A stretch of 64,000 bases of DNA from positions 1-64,000 of the forward strand of contig NZ_VFJB01000010.1 of the NCBI RefSeq assembly GCF_008362905.1, read 5' to 3'. Made by a program: the position numbers and the translations under genes. This stretch comes from Deferribacter autotrophicus (GTDB lineage Bacteria > Chrysiogenota > Deferribacteres > Deferribacterales > Deferribacteraceae). Under the pieces are notes generated by a model. The model was given only the letters and a program-made list of their open reading frames with translations. It ran no database searches and had not been told where the DNA came from. Each line of letters starts with the position of its first letter. Position 1 is the first letter of the stretch. Shown piece after piece: positions 16,678 to 24,774 of the stretch.

Positions 16678-17574
16678 ATGAGATATTATACATTCAGTGA
16701 ATTTCTTAAAAAAAGGTATGGAAAAAAGGTATGGAAAATACCTGTTGATGCCGGTTTTACCTGTCCAAACAGGGATGGCACAAAAGGTATTGGAGGATGT
16801 GCATATTGTAATGTCAGTTCTTTTTCAAACATAAGCACTGATGAAATAAAAGATCAGATTTTAACTAAAATAGCAAAACTTGAAAGGCGCAAAATAAACA
16901 AATTTATAGTTTATTTCCAGTCATATTCAAATACTCATGCACCAATTAATATAATCAAAGAAAAAATCGAATCAGCACTTGTCGACGACAGAATTGTGGC
17001 ATTATACGTGGGTACTAGGCCTGACTGTATCGACGAAGAAAAACTTGAATACTTTAAGAATTTAAGCAAAAAAATTGATATAGTGATGGAATACGGACTT
17101 CAAACCATCCACAATGTAACACTACAGAAAATAAACCGTGCAAGTACCTTTGAAGAGTTTGACAATGCTTTAAAACTAACCAGAAAATACGAATTACCTG
17201 TTTGCGCACATATAATATTAGGTCTACCTGGTGAAAATGAATCAATGATGTACGAAACAGTTAAATATTTAGCAAAAGAGAAGATAGACTTTATTAAATT
17301 TCACCACCTTCATATTGTAAAAAATACTAAAATGTGTACAGATTACCAAAAAGGTAAAATAAAGTTATTATCAGAAGATCAGTACATAAAAATTCTTGCT
17401 CACAGTATATCTCTCTTGCCTGAAAATACTGTAATAGCAAGGGTTGTAGGAGATGCACCCAACGATTTTCTTATTGCTCCAAATTGGCCAGCAAATAAAA
17501 GCGAATTTTTAAAAAAACTTAATAATTATATGGAGACAAATAATCTCTTTCAGGGTAAACTTAAACAATGTTAA
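16678..17574 (+). CDS. radical SAM protein, YhcC/TIGR01212 type
   Basis: This 298-residue protein contains CPNRDGTKGIGGCAYC (residues 27-42), the CX(n)CXXC cluster-binding pattern of the YhcC subgroup. YFQSYSNTHAP, GTRPDCID and MEYGLQT follow, all conserved in TIGR01212 proteins. It binds a 4Fe-4S cluster and SAM; the reaction of this family is not settled. Length is typical. It overlaps the cardiolipin synthase gene by seven bases. Confidence 0.9.
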   Translation: MRYYTFSEFLKKRYGKKVWKIPVDAGFTCPNRDGTKGIGGCAYCNVSSFSNISTDEIKDQILTKIAKLERRKINKFIVYFQSYSNTHAPINIIKEKIESALVDDRIVALYVGTRPDCIDEEKLEYFKNLSKKIDIVMEYGLQTIHNVTLQKINRASTFEEFDNALKLTRKYELPVCAHIILGLPGENESMMYETVKYLAKEKIDFIKFHHLHIVKNTKMCTDYQKGKIKLLSEDQYIKILAHSISLLPENTVIARVVGDAPNDFLIAPNWPANKSEFLKKLNNYMETNNLFQGKLKQC

Positions 17575-18974
17575 CCATTTTAGAGTTTATATTTCAATAT
17601 ATCGGTTTAATAATCTCTTTTGTTTTCGCTCTTATAATTTTGTCAGGTAGAAGAGAGGCAAGAGCTACCCTTGCCTGGCTTCTGGTGGTTATATTTTTCC
17701 CCTATATTGGTGCCATTTTTTACATTTTTTTTGGCAATTACAGATTAAAAAGAATTGTTGAAAGAAAAATTAGAGATTCAAAAAGAATTCATGTTACTCA
17801 GTACCATAGCTATTTACCTGAATATGAACAGAACAAGTTTGGAAAAATTGTAGAGAAAATAACAGGGCTTGAGCCATTTTTATGCAGTGAAATGGAACTT
17901 TTACCAAGTGCAATTGAAAAATATTCAAAACTTTTTCAGGATATAAATAATGCAAAAAATTATATTTTACTGGAATACTATGTCTTTCGCCAAGACGATG
18001 TTGGAAAATTTTTAATAAAACTTCTGACAAAAAAAGCACGTGAAGGGGTAAAAGTTTTTCTTATTTACGATGGAATTGGTGCTATCGGACTTACACTTAA
18101 AAAAACACTTAATCCTTTAATTGAGGCAGGTGGAAAATGTGCTCCTTTTCTATCCCCTTTAAGTTTCAAGACCTTTTCAAGGGTAAATTTTAGAAACCAT
18201 AGAAAAATCGCCATAATTGATGGAGAAGTCTGTTATACCGGTGGGATAAATATAGGGAATGAGTATGTAGGCGATTTGTTTAATGAACAAAAATGGTACG
18301 ATGCACATATAAGATTTAGAGGTAATGGGGTAAGATTTGTTGAAGAAATTTTTGCTGAAGATTGGTACTTCATAACCAATGAAGATATCACTGAACTTTT
18401 CGATACAAGAGAAATAAAAGGCGGAGATACTACTGTTCATATAATTCCTTCTGGACCAGATCAAGAATCTCCTTACATCTATGATACCCTCTTTACAGTT
18501 TTTAATCAGGCCGAACAATCCATTGAAATTATTACTCCCTATCTTGTTCCTGATGCACCCATAATGGAATCACTGAAAAATGCCGCCAAGAGAGGAGTTT
18601 TAGTAAAATTAATACTTCCTGGGAAAAATAACCATCCAATGGTGGCTGCGGCAGGTCGCTCATATTATGAAGAATTGCTAGCAGCTGGTGTAAAAATCTA
18701 CGAAATGAAAGATATCATGCTCCATGCTAAAATAATAAAAGTGGACAATAATTGGGTTACAGTTGGTTCAGCTAATCTTGATATCAGAAGTTTCAGACTT
18801 AATTTTGAGCTCAATGTAGTTATTTATTCAAGTGATTTTTCTTACCAGGCTACTCAGCTATTTAACTATTATCTGAACATGTCAAAAGAGATAAATTATG
18901 AATATGTAATAAACAGACCATATCGTGTAAGAATCTTTGAAGGTATCTGTCGCACCCTTTCCCCTGTGTTATAA
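17568..18974 (+). CDS. cls: cardiolipin synthase
   Basis: This 468-residue phospholipase D superfamily enzyme makes cardiolipin from phosphatidylglycerol. It has two N-terminal membrane helices (about residues 5-25 and 35-57) and two HXK motifs, FRNHRKIAIIDGEVCYTGGIN (about 205-225) and LHAKIIKVDNNWVTVGSANLD (about 385-405). Length is normal. It is the third gene of a tight plus-strand group, with the promoter probably upstream of the ZIP gene. Confidence 0.93.
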   Translation: MLTILEFIFQYIGLIISFVFALIILSGRREARATLAWLLVVIFFPYIGAIFYIFFGNYRLKRIVERKIRDSKRIHVTQYHSYLPEYEQNKFGKIVEKITGLEPFLCSEMELLPSAIEKYSKLFQDINNAKNYILLEYYVFRQDDVGKFLIKLLTKKAREGVKVFLIYDGIGAIGLTLKKTLNPLIEAGGKCAPFLSPLSFKTFSRVNFRNHRKIAIIDGEVCYTGGINIGNEYVGDLFNEQKWYDAHIRFRGNGVRFVEEIFAEDWYFITNEDITELFDTREIKGGDTTVHIIPSGPDQESPYIYDTLFTVFNQAEQSIEIITPYLVPDAPIMESLKNAAKRGVLVKLILPGKNNHPMVAAAGRSYYEELLAAGVKIYEMKDIMLHAKIIKVDNNWVTVGSANLDIRSFRLNFELNVVIYSSDFSYQATQLFNYYLNMSKEINYEYVINRPYRVRIFEGICRTLSPVL

Positions 18975-19051
18975 TAAAGTAATTCACAATGCAAAATATT
19001 ACCCCTTATGGTATAATTAATTAGTAGGAGCATCTTATCAGGAGTTTATTA

Positions 19052-20362
19052 ATGAAAATAGTAATTATTGGTGGCATTGCAGGCGGTTTGACTTGCGCCA
19101 GCAACATAAAAAGAAAGAAGAAAGACTTTGAAGTGGTAGTTTTTGAAAAAGGTGGTGATGTCTCATATGGAGCATGTGGCATGCCGTACAATCTTATGTT
19201 TCCTGATATACCTCCAGAAGAACTGTACGCACTCAGTTTGGATGAAATCATCAATAAACGTGGTGTAGATTACAGGTTAAATCATGAAGTTATAGAGGTG
19301 GATTTAAGTTCAAAAATTGTCACTGTGAAAAATGATAAAGGAACATTTCAAGAGAAATATGATAAGCTTGTCATTGCAACAGGAGCAAGAAGTAACAAAA
19401 TTCCGATATTTAACAATGAACCAGATTCATTCTATTTCAAGACATTGGAAGATTTAAAAAAGGTCAAAGGATATCTCCAAAATAAAGAAGTAAAAACAGT
19501 GTGCCTAATCGGTGCCGGTTATGTCAATTTGGAATTAGCAGAAGTTTTTAGTGAAATGGGTAAAAAAATAATAATCCTTGAAAAAATGGATAAAATTTTA
19601 CCTGCATTTTGTGATGAAGTGAGAAAAAAAGTTTATCACAAGATGAAAGAAAAAAATATCGATTTACATCTGAATGTAGATATCATCTCAAAAACAAAAG
19701 GAAAATTGGAAACAAACAAAGGTACATTTGAAGCCGATATGTTCATTATATCAGCTGGAGTGACTCCAAATAGCGAAATGTTTGATGTGGAAAAAGGGGT
19801 AAAAAACGCCATAAAGGTAAACAGATATCAACAAACCAACGTAGAAGATGTATATGCCGTAGGAGATGTAACATTAGCATATAATAGAATCATCGATGAT
19901 TATGTGTATTACCCTCTTGGCACCACAGCCAATAAACAGGGGCGAGTTGCAGCCCACAACATCGTTTATGGAAACACTCTCGAATTTTTCGGCATTGTTC
20001 AAACCGCTGTTTTCAAATTTTTTGAATATACAGTCGCCACCACAGGATTAAATGAATTCCAGATGAATCAACTAGATATAGATTTTGAAAAAACTGTCAT
20101 TATCTCCCATACAAGGGGAGCATACCCTGGCAGAGGACGCTTATCCGTAATTCTATATCACGACAAGGAATCAAGAAAAATACTTGGCTGTCAGATGGTT
20201 GGTGAAGATGTTGTAGCAAAAAGAATTGATATTGTGGCTACTGCTATAAGTATGGGAGCTACTGTGGATGAATTTGCATGGTTTGACCTCTCTTATTCTC
20301 CACCTTTTTCCCCAGTGTGGGATCCTGTGCTTATTGCAGCACAGAAGGCTATGAAAAAATAA
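19052..20362 (+). CDS. FAD-dependent CoA-disulfide reductase / NADH oxidase family protein
   Basis: This 436-residue flavoprotein has the FAD motif GGIAGGLTCASN (residues 7-18). The single redox cysteine C42 is in SYGACGMPYN, and the NAD(P)H motif IGAGYVNLELAEVF and DVYAVGDVT follow. The C42 setting matches the single-cysteine group (CoA-disulfide reductase, NADH oxidase, NAD(P)H sulfur reductase). The exact acceptor cannot be decided from sequence. A TATAAT-like box at 19012-19017 precedes it. A second member of this family is at 45126. Confidence 0.85.
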   Translation: MKIVIIGGIAGGLTCASNIKRKKKDFEVVVFEKGGDVSYGACGMPYNLMFPDIPPEELYALSLDEIINKRGVDYRLNHEVIEVDLSSKIVTVKNDKGTFQEKYDKLVIATGARSNKIPIFNNEPDSFYFKTLEDLKKVKGYLQNKEVKTVCLIGAGYVNLELAEVFSEMGKKIIILEKMDKILPAFCDEVRKKVYHKMKEKNIDLHLNVDIISKTKGKLETNKGTFEADMFIISAGVTPNSEMFDVEKGVKNAIKVNRYQQTNVEDVYAVGDVTLAYNRIIDDYVYYPLGTTANKQGRVAAHNIVYGNTLEFFGIVQTAVFKFFEYTVATTGLNEFQMNQLDIDFEKTVIISHTRGAYPGRGRLSVILYHDKESRKILGCQMVGEDVVAKRIDIVATAISMGATVDEFAWFDLSYSPPFSPVWDPVLIAAQKAMKK

Positions 20363-20380
20363 AATAAAAGGAGGTCTGTA

Positions 20381-20833
20381 ATGTTCAAACCAAAAAAAAT
20401 ACTAGTTCCAGTTGATTTTTCAGACGGATCTGAAATATGTTTTGCAAAAGCCTTTGAAATTGCTGAAAATGCTGGCTCAAAAATTGTATTACTTCACGTG
20501 ATTGAAAAAAAAGATAACGAATTAATTCAAATGTATCTCACAAAAGAACAGATTGAAAAAGTCAATAAAGACATAAAAGAGTATGCCGAGAAAAAAATGG
20601 ATTCACTCTTAGAACAAGTTGGAACAGGTAAAACAGTAGATGTAGAAAAAAGAATCATTTTTGGAATTTCTTACAATGAAATAGTTGCAGCTACTGAAAA
20701 TGAAGATTTTGACCTTGTGATAATTGCATCACACGGTAAAAGCAGTATGGAAAAATTCTTCTGTGGTAGTACTACAGAAAAGGTAGTGAGAAGAGCTGCC
20801 TGCTCCGTATTAGTGGTAAAAGAGAAAAAATAA
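20381..20833 (+). CDS. universal stress protein (UspA family)
   Basis: This 150-residue single-domain Usp has PKKILVPVDFSDGSE at the start. The nucleotide-binding signature SHGKSSMEKFFCGSTTEKVVRRAACSVLVV is at residues 113-143, indicating an ATP-binding type. AAAAGGAGG precedes the ATG. It lies 18 bases after the flavoprotein gene, so the two are likely co-transcribed. A hairpin terminator follows. Confidence 0.9.
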   Translation: MFKPKKILVPVDFSDGSEICFAKAFEIAENAGSKIVLLHVIEKKDNELIQMYLTKEQIEKVNKDIKEYAEKKMDSLLEQVGTGKTVDVEKRIIFGISYNEIVAATENEDFDLVIIASHGKSSMEKFFCGSTTEKVVRRAACSVLVVKEKK

Positions 20834-20855
20834 AAGAGGGCACCCCCTCTTTTTA
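20832..20855. terminator. bidirectional rho-independent terminator
   Basis: AGAGGG pairs with CCCTCT around a CACC loop, with A-run and T-run on the two sides. It sits between the convergent usp and racemase genes. Confidence 0.8.
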
Positions 20856-20858
20856 TTG

Positions 20859-21563
20859 TCAACTAACAGACTGATCCAAGCAAAATGAAACCACATGTTT
20901 CGCCAGAGATTCTGTCGCATCAAAAATATCTACATTTTTATTTTTTTCAATATATGGGAGTAAAATGGGAATTTCAGTACAACCGGCAATTAAACAATCG
21001 TAATCTTCGTCTACAATCTTCTCAAATACATCTTTAAAAATATCCACAGCTTTTGTAAAATCTCCAGCCTTTAAAGTATAAATTGAGTTCATTATACTTT
21101 GTTGAATTTTGTCATTAAAATCAACTATTTCCAAACCTTTTAACTCAAAAGGGGTATGGTACACTTTTCCGATAAAAGTACCATCTGTTGCCATAAGGCC
21201 TATTTTTTTATATTCTTTTTTACTTTTCAAAATATCGCTTAACACAGCTTCCACAATACTTATAAAGGTTACCTGTGTCCGCTTTCTTAACTCTTCTATA
21301 AAATAGTGTGCGGTATTGCACGGCATACACAAACAATCGACTCCTGCCTTTTCCAACCGCTCCATTGACTCTAACAAATAAGGAAGCGGATTTTCACCTT
21401 TACCATAAAGAAAAGCTGTTCTGTCAGGTATTTGCGGATAATTATCTATTACTACAGGAATATGCTCTTGATCCTTTTTAGCAGGAGTATTTTTTATAAT
21501 TTTTTTAAAAAGGTCCAGAGTTGCCTCTGGACCCATACCACCGATAATTCCGGCTCTTTTCAT
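20859..21563 (-). CDS. aspartate/glutamate racemase family protein
   Basis: This 234-residue enzyme belongs to the Asp/Glu racemase superfamily. GIIGGMGPEATLDLF opens the protein, and the two catalytic cysteines lie in MPCNTAHYF (C82) and AGCTEIPILL (about 195). The family interconverts L- and D-aspartate (or glutamate) without cofactor. Its start codon touches the stop codon of the Na+/dicarboxylate-type symporter, so the pair probably works on the same acidic amino acid. Confidence 0.88.
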   Translation of the reverse strand: MKRAGIIGGMGPEATLDLFKKIIKNTPAKKDQEHIPVVIDNYPQIPDRTAFLYGKGENPLPYLLESMERLEKAGVDCLCMPCNTAHYFIEELRKRTQVTFISIVEAVLSDILKSKKEYKKIGLMATDGTFIGKVYHTPFELKGLEIVDFNDKIQQSIMNSIYTLKAGDFTKAVDIFKDVFEKIVDEDYDCLIAGCTEIPILLPYIEKNKNVDIFDATESLAKHVVSFCLDQSVS

Positions 21564-22846
21564 TATTTTTCCAATATATTAAAGTCAACTTCGTTTTCAA
21601 ACTTGGCAACAACAGTTGTACATGTCAAGTCCCCTGCAACGTTGAGAGCTGTTCTACCCATATCAAGTAACGCATCCACACCTAAAATCATAGCATATGC
21701 CAAAGACACAGGGCTACTTGCTGAAAGATCTAATCCAACAGAATTTAATACCATGAGAAGCATAATCGCACCGGCTCCAGGAACACCTGCAGTACCGATA
21801 GAAGCTAAAACTGCCGTAACAATTACAGTAAGCTGTTGAGAAAAAGTTAAATCCATACCTGTAGCAAAAGCCACAAACATAACACAAACACCTTGATAAA
21901 TGGCAGTTCCGTCCATGTTAATTGTGGCACCAAGAGGCAATGTAAAGGAATATACACCTTTTGAAACACCAAGCTGATTTTTTGCCACATTCATTGTTAC
22001 AGGCAATGTCCCACTACTACTTCTTGTAACAAAAGCTGTAATAATAGCTTCTTTTGCTTTACTGAAAAATTTTACAGGTGAAATGCCGGTTACTTTCAAC
22101 AGGCCTCCATATATTAAAACAAGATGTACAATCAATGCCAAATACACCGTAAGTGTCACAGCACCTAAAGGACCAAAAGCCTTTGCCCCTTGCTTTGCAA
22201 ACACAATCGCAATAAGCGCAAAAACACCAATAGGTGCATATTCTAAAATCCATTTAACTATTCTGTAAATTACTTCAGCAGCACCGTCAAAGAAATTGAA
22301 TACAGTTTCAGCTGAATTTCTAATTCTGCTATCTTCACTGCCCCTTAAAAAAGCAAGACCAATACCAATCAGCATGGAAAAGAATATGGTTGGTAAGATT
22401 TGTCCTTTGGCAATTGCAGCAAAAGGATTTTTAGGAATAATATTCAAAATTGTATCAACTAAACTAGGAGCATTCGCTTTTTTTACAACTCCTTGTCCAA
22501 CTGTAGCAAGATCAACACTTGTTCCAGGATGTAACAAATTACCAAAGAACAAACCAATAGCCACAGCAAAAGCTGATGTAACAAGGTAAATAACTAAAAC
22601 TTTTACACCAATCTTACCTATTCTTGATGGATGAATACTAGCTGAACCTACTATTAAAGATGTAATAACCACAGGCAACACTATCATTTTTAACAGCCTT
22701 ACGAAGACATCACCGAAAGGCTTCACCCAAAGTATCTTTTCACCAAAAATAATACCACATACTGCACCCAATATTAATCCTATAAGGATTCTTAATAAAA
22801 GGTTTGACTTAAAATACAAAGACAACAAAGATTCTCTTTGATTCAT
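21563..22846 (-). CDS. Na+/H+:dicarboxylate or acidic amino acid symporter (DAACS family)
   Basis: I chose the start at 22846 (427 residues) because GGAGG lies six bases before it; an upstream ATG adds five residues. The protein is a GltP/DctA-type transporter with about eight membrane helices. Conserved motifs include TRSSSGTLPVTM, LPLGATINMDGTAIY, GVPGAGAIML and VDALLDMGRTALNVAGD, the substrate and cation sites of the family. The linked racemase and GltI-like sensor protein favour aspartate or glutamate as substrate over C4 dicarboxylates. It is preceded by a sigma-54 promoter. Confidence 0.9.
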   Translation of the reverse strand: MNQRESLLSLYFKSNLLLRILIGLILGAVCGIIFGEKILWVKPFGDVFVRLLKMIVLPVVITSLIVGSASIHPSRIGKIGVKVLVIYLVTSAFAVAIGLFFGNLLHPGTSVDLATVGQGVVKKANAPSLVDTILNIIPKNPFAAIAKGQILPTIFFSMLIGIGLAFLRGSEDSRIRNSAETVFNFFDGAAEVIYRIVKWILEYAPIGVFALIAIVFAKQGAKAFGPLGAVTLTVYLALIVHLVLIYGGLLKVTGISPVKFFSKAKEAIITAFVTRSSSGTLPVTMNVAKNQLGVSKGVYSFTLPLGATINMDGTAIYQGVCVMFVAFATGMDLTFSQQLTVIVTAVLASIGTAGVPGAGAIMLLMVLNSVGLDLSASSPVSLAYAMILGVDALLDMGRTALNVAGDLTCTTVVAKFENEVDFNILEK

Positions 22847-22877
22847 TATACACCTCCACAAATTTTAATTTTTAATT

Positions 22878-22893
22878 TGCAAAAAAGGTGCCA
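22878..22893 (-). promoter_or_regulatory. sigma-54 promoter of the symporter-racemase operon
   Basis: Minus-strand TGGCACCTTTTTTGCA matches the consensus TGGCAC-N5-TTGCA with exact GG/GC spacing. It lies 32 bases before the symporter start. An NtrC-type activator gene lies nearby. Confidence 0.85.
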
Positions 22894-22956
22894 GAAAGCT
22901 AATTACTATAACTGATTGATATTTCTGAACACTTATGAAAAGATAAATCAAAATTT

Positions 22957-22971
22957 TGTGCGCTTTCACAC
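22957..22971. promoter_or_regulatory. candidate activator site (proximal)
   Basis: TGTGCGCTTTCACAC is an imperfect dyad about 65 bases upstream of the -24 element. It resembles the TGTGCG-N4-CGCACA sites known for DctD. Confidence 0.6.
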
Positions 22972-22978
22972 CCCTGGC

Positions 22979-22992
22979 GTGCTATTTCGCAC
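22979..22992. promoter_or_regulatory. candidate activator site (distal)
   Basis: GTGCTATTTCGCAC is a second dyad centred about 21 bases from the first, so both would lie on the same DNA face. Confidence 0.6.
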
Positions 22993-23214
22993 AACCCATA
23001 ACTAGCGCTTGCTGAAAAAAATCCCAATGTTTTGTTACAATTGTGTTTTTTAGAAAAACAAACTAAATTTCCCTCAGTTTTTTCTATAATTTATAATGAA
23101 AACAGGGGTGTTTTTTAATGAATATTTGCTATAAGCCATTCACTTTACTCAGAGCAACGATAAATTTCTCCCTCCCTATCTCCCTATTCCCCTCAACCTT
23201 ATCCTGCCCCTATT

Positions 23215-23375
23215 TTGAACATTTAACTTTTTCTATCTCCCCATTTCCCTTTTACCCTTACAACCTCTACAACCCCTACTACTTTTACTACCCATACTAC
23301 CCTTACAACTCTTACAACCATTGCCAACCATAAAAACAATTCTCATACTCATAAAAAACAGGGGTGACGCCAGAC
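23215..23375 (+). repeat. composite intergenic repeat, copy b
   Basis: The order is TTTAACTTTTTCTATCTCCC, then many degenerate decamers (CTTACAACC, CTACAACC, CTACTACTTTTA), then CATTGCCAACCATAAA, ending in GGGGTGACGCCAG at 23362-23374. The ORFs across it are low-complexity and not genes. The rest of 22994-23214 shows nothing recognisable. Confidence 0.6.
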
Positions 23376-23421
23376 TTCTCATCCAATTCTATGAAGCAAT
23401 CTTATTCCTAACTCAATCAAA

Positions 23422-24774
23422 CTATAATAAATTATATTTTTTCATTTTTCTTAATAAAGCATACCTACTGATTCCTAACTTTTCAGCAGCCTTTGTTTTA
23501 ACAAAATCACTTTCTTCCAATGCCTTTATAATCATTTCTCTTTCCAGCTTATTAATTTCTATAACACTTTTACTTTCTGATAAAGAAAGTCCTTGATAAT
23601 TATCATCACATTTTATCACAAAATGTTCCGTAGTAATAACCGGCTCATTGGATAAGATAACTGCCCTTTCAATAAGGTTTCTTAGCTCTCTGATATTTCC
23701 AGGCCATCGGTATCTCTTAAGAATTGAAATAACCTCTTCATCAAACACCAGCTTTTTATTATATTTTTTCGTGTATTGCTCCAAAAAAAAGTTAGCTAGT
23801 TCTATAATATCCTCTCCTCTTTCTCTCAAAGGAGGTATTTTAATATTAATTACATTCAGACGATAATATAAATCTTCACGAAACTTTTTATCTCTCACAA
23901 GTTGTTCCAAATCTCTATTTGTAGAAGCTATAACCCTAACATCTATATTAAATTCTTTCACACCTCCAACTCTTCTAAATGTCTTGTTCTCTAAAAAAGA
24001 AAGAAGCTTTGCCTGCATATCAAAAGGGATTTCTGCCACTTCATCCAAAAAAAGTGTTCCTTTATCAGCAAGTTCTACTAGCCCTTTTTTACTATTCTTA
24101 GCATCTGTAAAAGCCCCTTTTTCAAATCCGAAAAGCTCACTTTCAATCAAATTATCAGGAATAGAAGCACAATTTACCTCTATAAAAGGATTCTCTTTTC
24201 TTTTACTCAAGTTATGTATAATTCTAGCGAATAAATTTTTCCCGGTACCGCTTTCTCCCTGAATCAATACCGTTACATCATCCGCATCAGCCACCATCAT
24301 CAAAAGCTTTTTCAAATCCTTCATTTTTGCACTTGAACCGATCAGCGAATCAATCTCCACACACTCATACTCTTTATTTCTTCTAAAATTCAACTCTTCT
24401 AAAATTTTCTTTCTTTCCAACGCCCTTTTTATTATCAAAATAATTTCATCTAACCCGAAAGGCTTATTGATATAATCGTAACAACCCATTTTTATCGCTT
24501 CTACTGCTGTATCAAGATTGCCATGAGCAGTTATAACAATTACTTGGGTCAAATTGTTTGATTTTAAAATTTTAGGATAAAGGCTTAGACCATGGCAATC
24601 AGGCAAACTCAAATCAAGCAAAACTACATCGGGATCATAGTTTTCCAAATATTTCAGAAAACTGGAACCATCAAAAAATATATCAACAAGAAAATTCTCG
24701 TTTCTTAAATTTTTTGCTAAAAATCTTGCAAAATTAACTTCATCATCAACTACTGCAATTCTATACATCTTCAT
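23422..24774 (-). CDS. sigma-54-dependent response regulator (NtrC/DctD family)
   Basis: I place the start at 24774 (450 residues). The order is a receiver domain with phospho-acceptor D54 in LLDLSLPDCHG, an AAA+ sigma-54 activation domain with GESGTGKN (about 170), LFLDEVAEIP and a C-terminal Fis-type helix-turn-helix (KAAEKLGISRYALLRKMKKY). The sigma-54 contact loop reads GAFTDA instead of GAFTGA. It overlaps the kinase gene by 14 bases. Its likely target is the sigma-54 promoter at 22878, which drives the symporter and racemase. Confidence 0.93.
   Translation of the reverse strand: MKMYRIAVVDDEVNFARFLAKNLRNENFLVDIFFDGSSFLKYLENYDPDVVLLDLSLPDCHGLSLYPKILKSNNLTQVIVITAHGNLDTAVEAIKMGCYDYINKPFGLDEIILIIKRALERKKILEELNFRRNKEYECVEIDSLIGSSAKMKDLKKLLMMVADADDVTVLIQGESGTGKNLFARIIHNLSKRKENPFIEVNCASIPDNLIESELFGFEKGAFTDAKNSKKGLVELADKGTLFLDEVAEIPFDMQAKLLSFLENKTFRRVGGVKEFNIDVRVIASTNRDLEQLVRDKKFREDLYYRLNVINIKIPPLRERGEDIIELANFFLEQYTKKYNKKLVFDEEVISILKRYRWPGNIRELRNLIERAVILSNEPVITTEHFVIKCDDNYQGLSLSESKSVIEINKLEREMIIKALEESDFVKTKAAEKLGISRYALLRKMKKYNLL

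Noticed and set aside
21432-21839. A 135-codon plus-strand frame
   Set aside because: It is the antisense shadow of the racemase-symporter junction, which has strong homology on the minus strand.
23240-23330. Possible CRISPR array or tandem repeat array
   Set aside because: The decamers are degenerate, have no regular spacers, and no cas genes are in the window.
23118-23333. A 71-codon frame rich in Pro, Tyr and Asn
   Set aside because: It is a translation of degenerate TTACAACC/CTACTAC decamers and has no protein-like composition.
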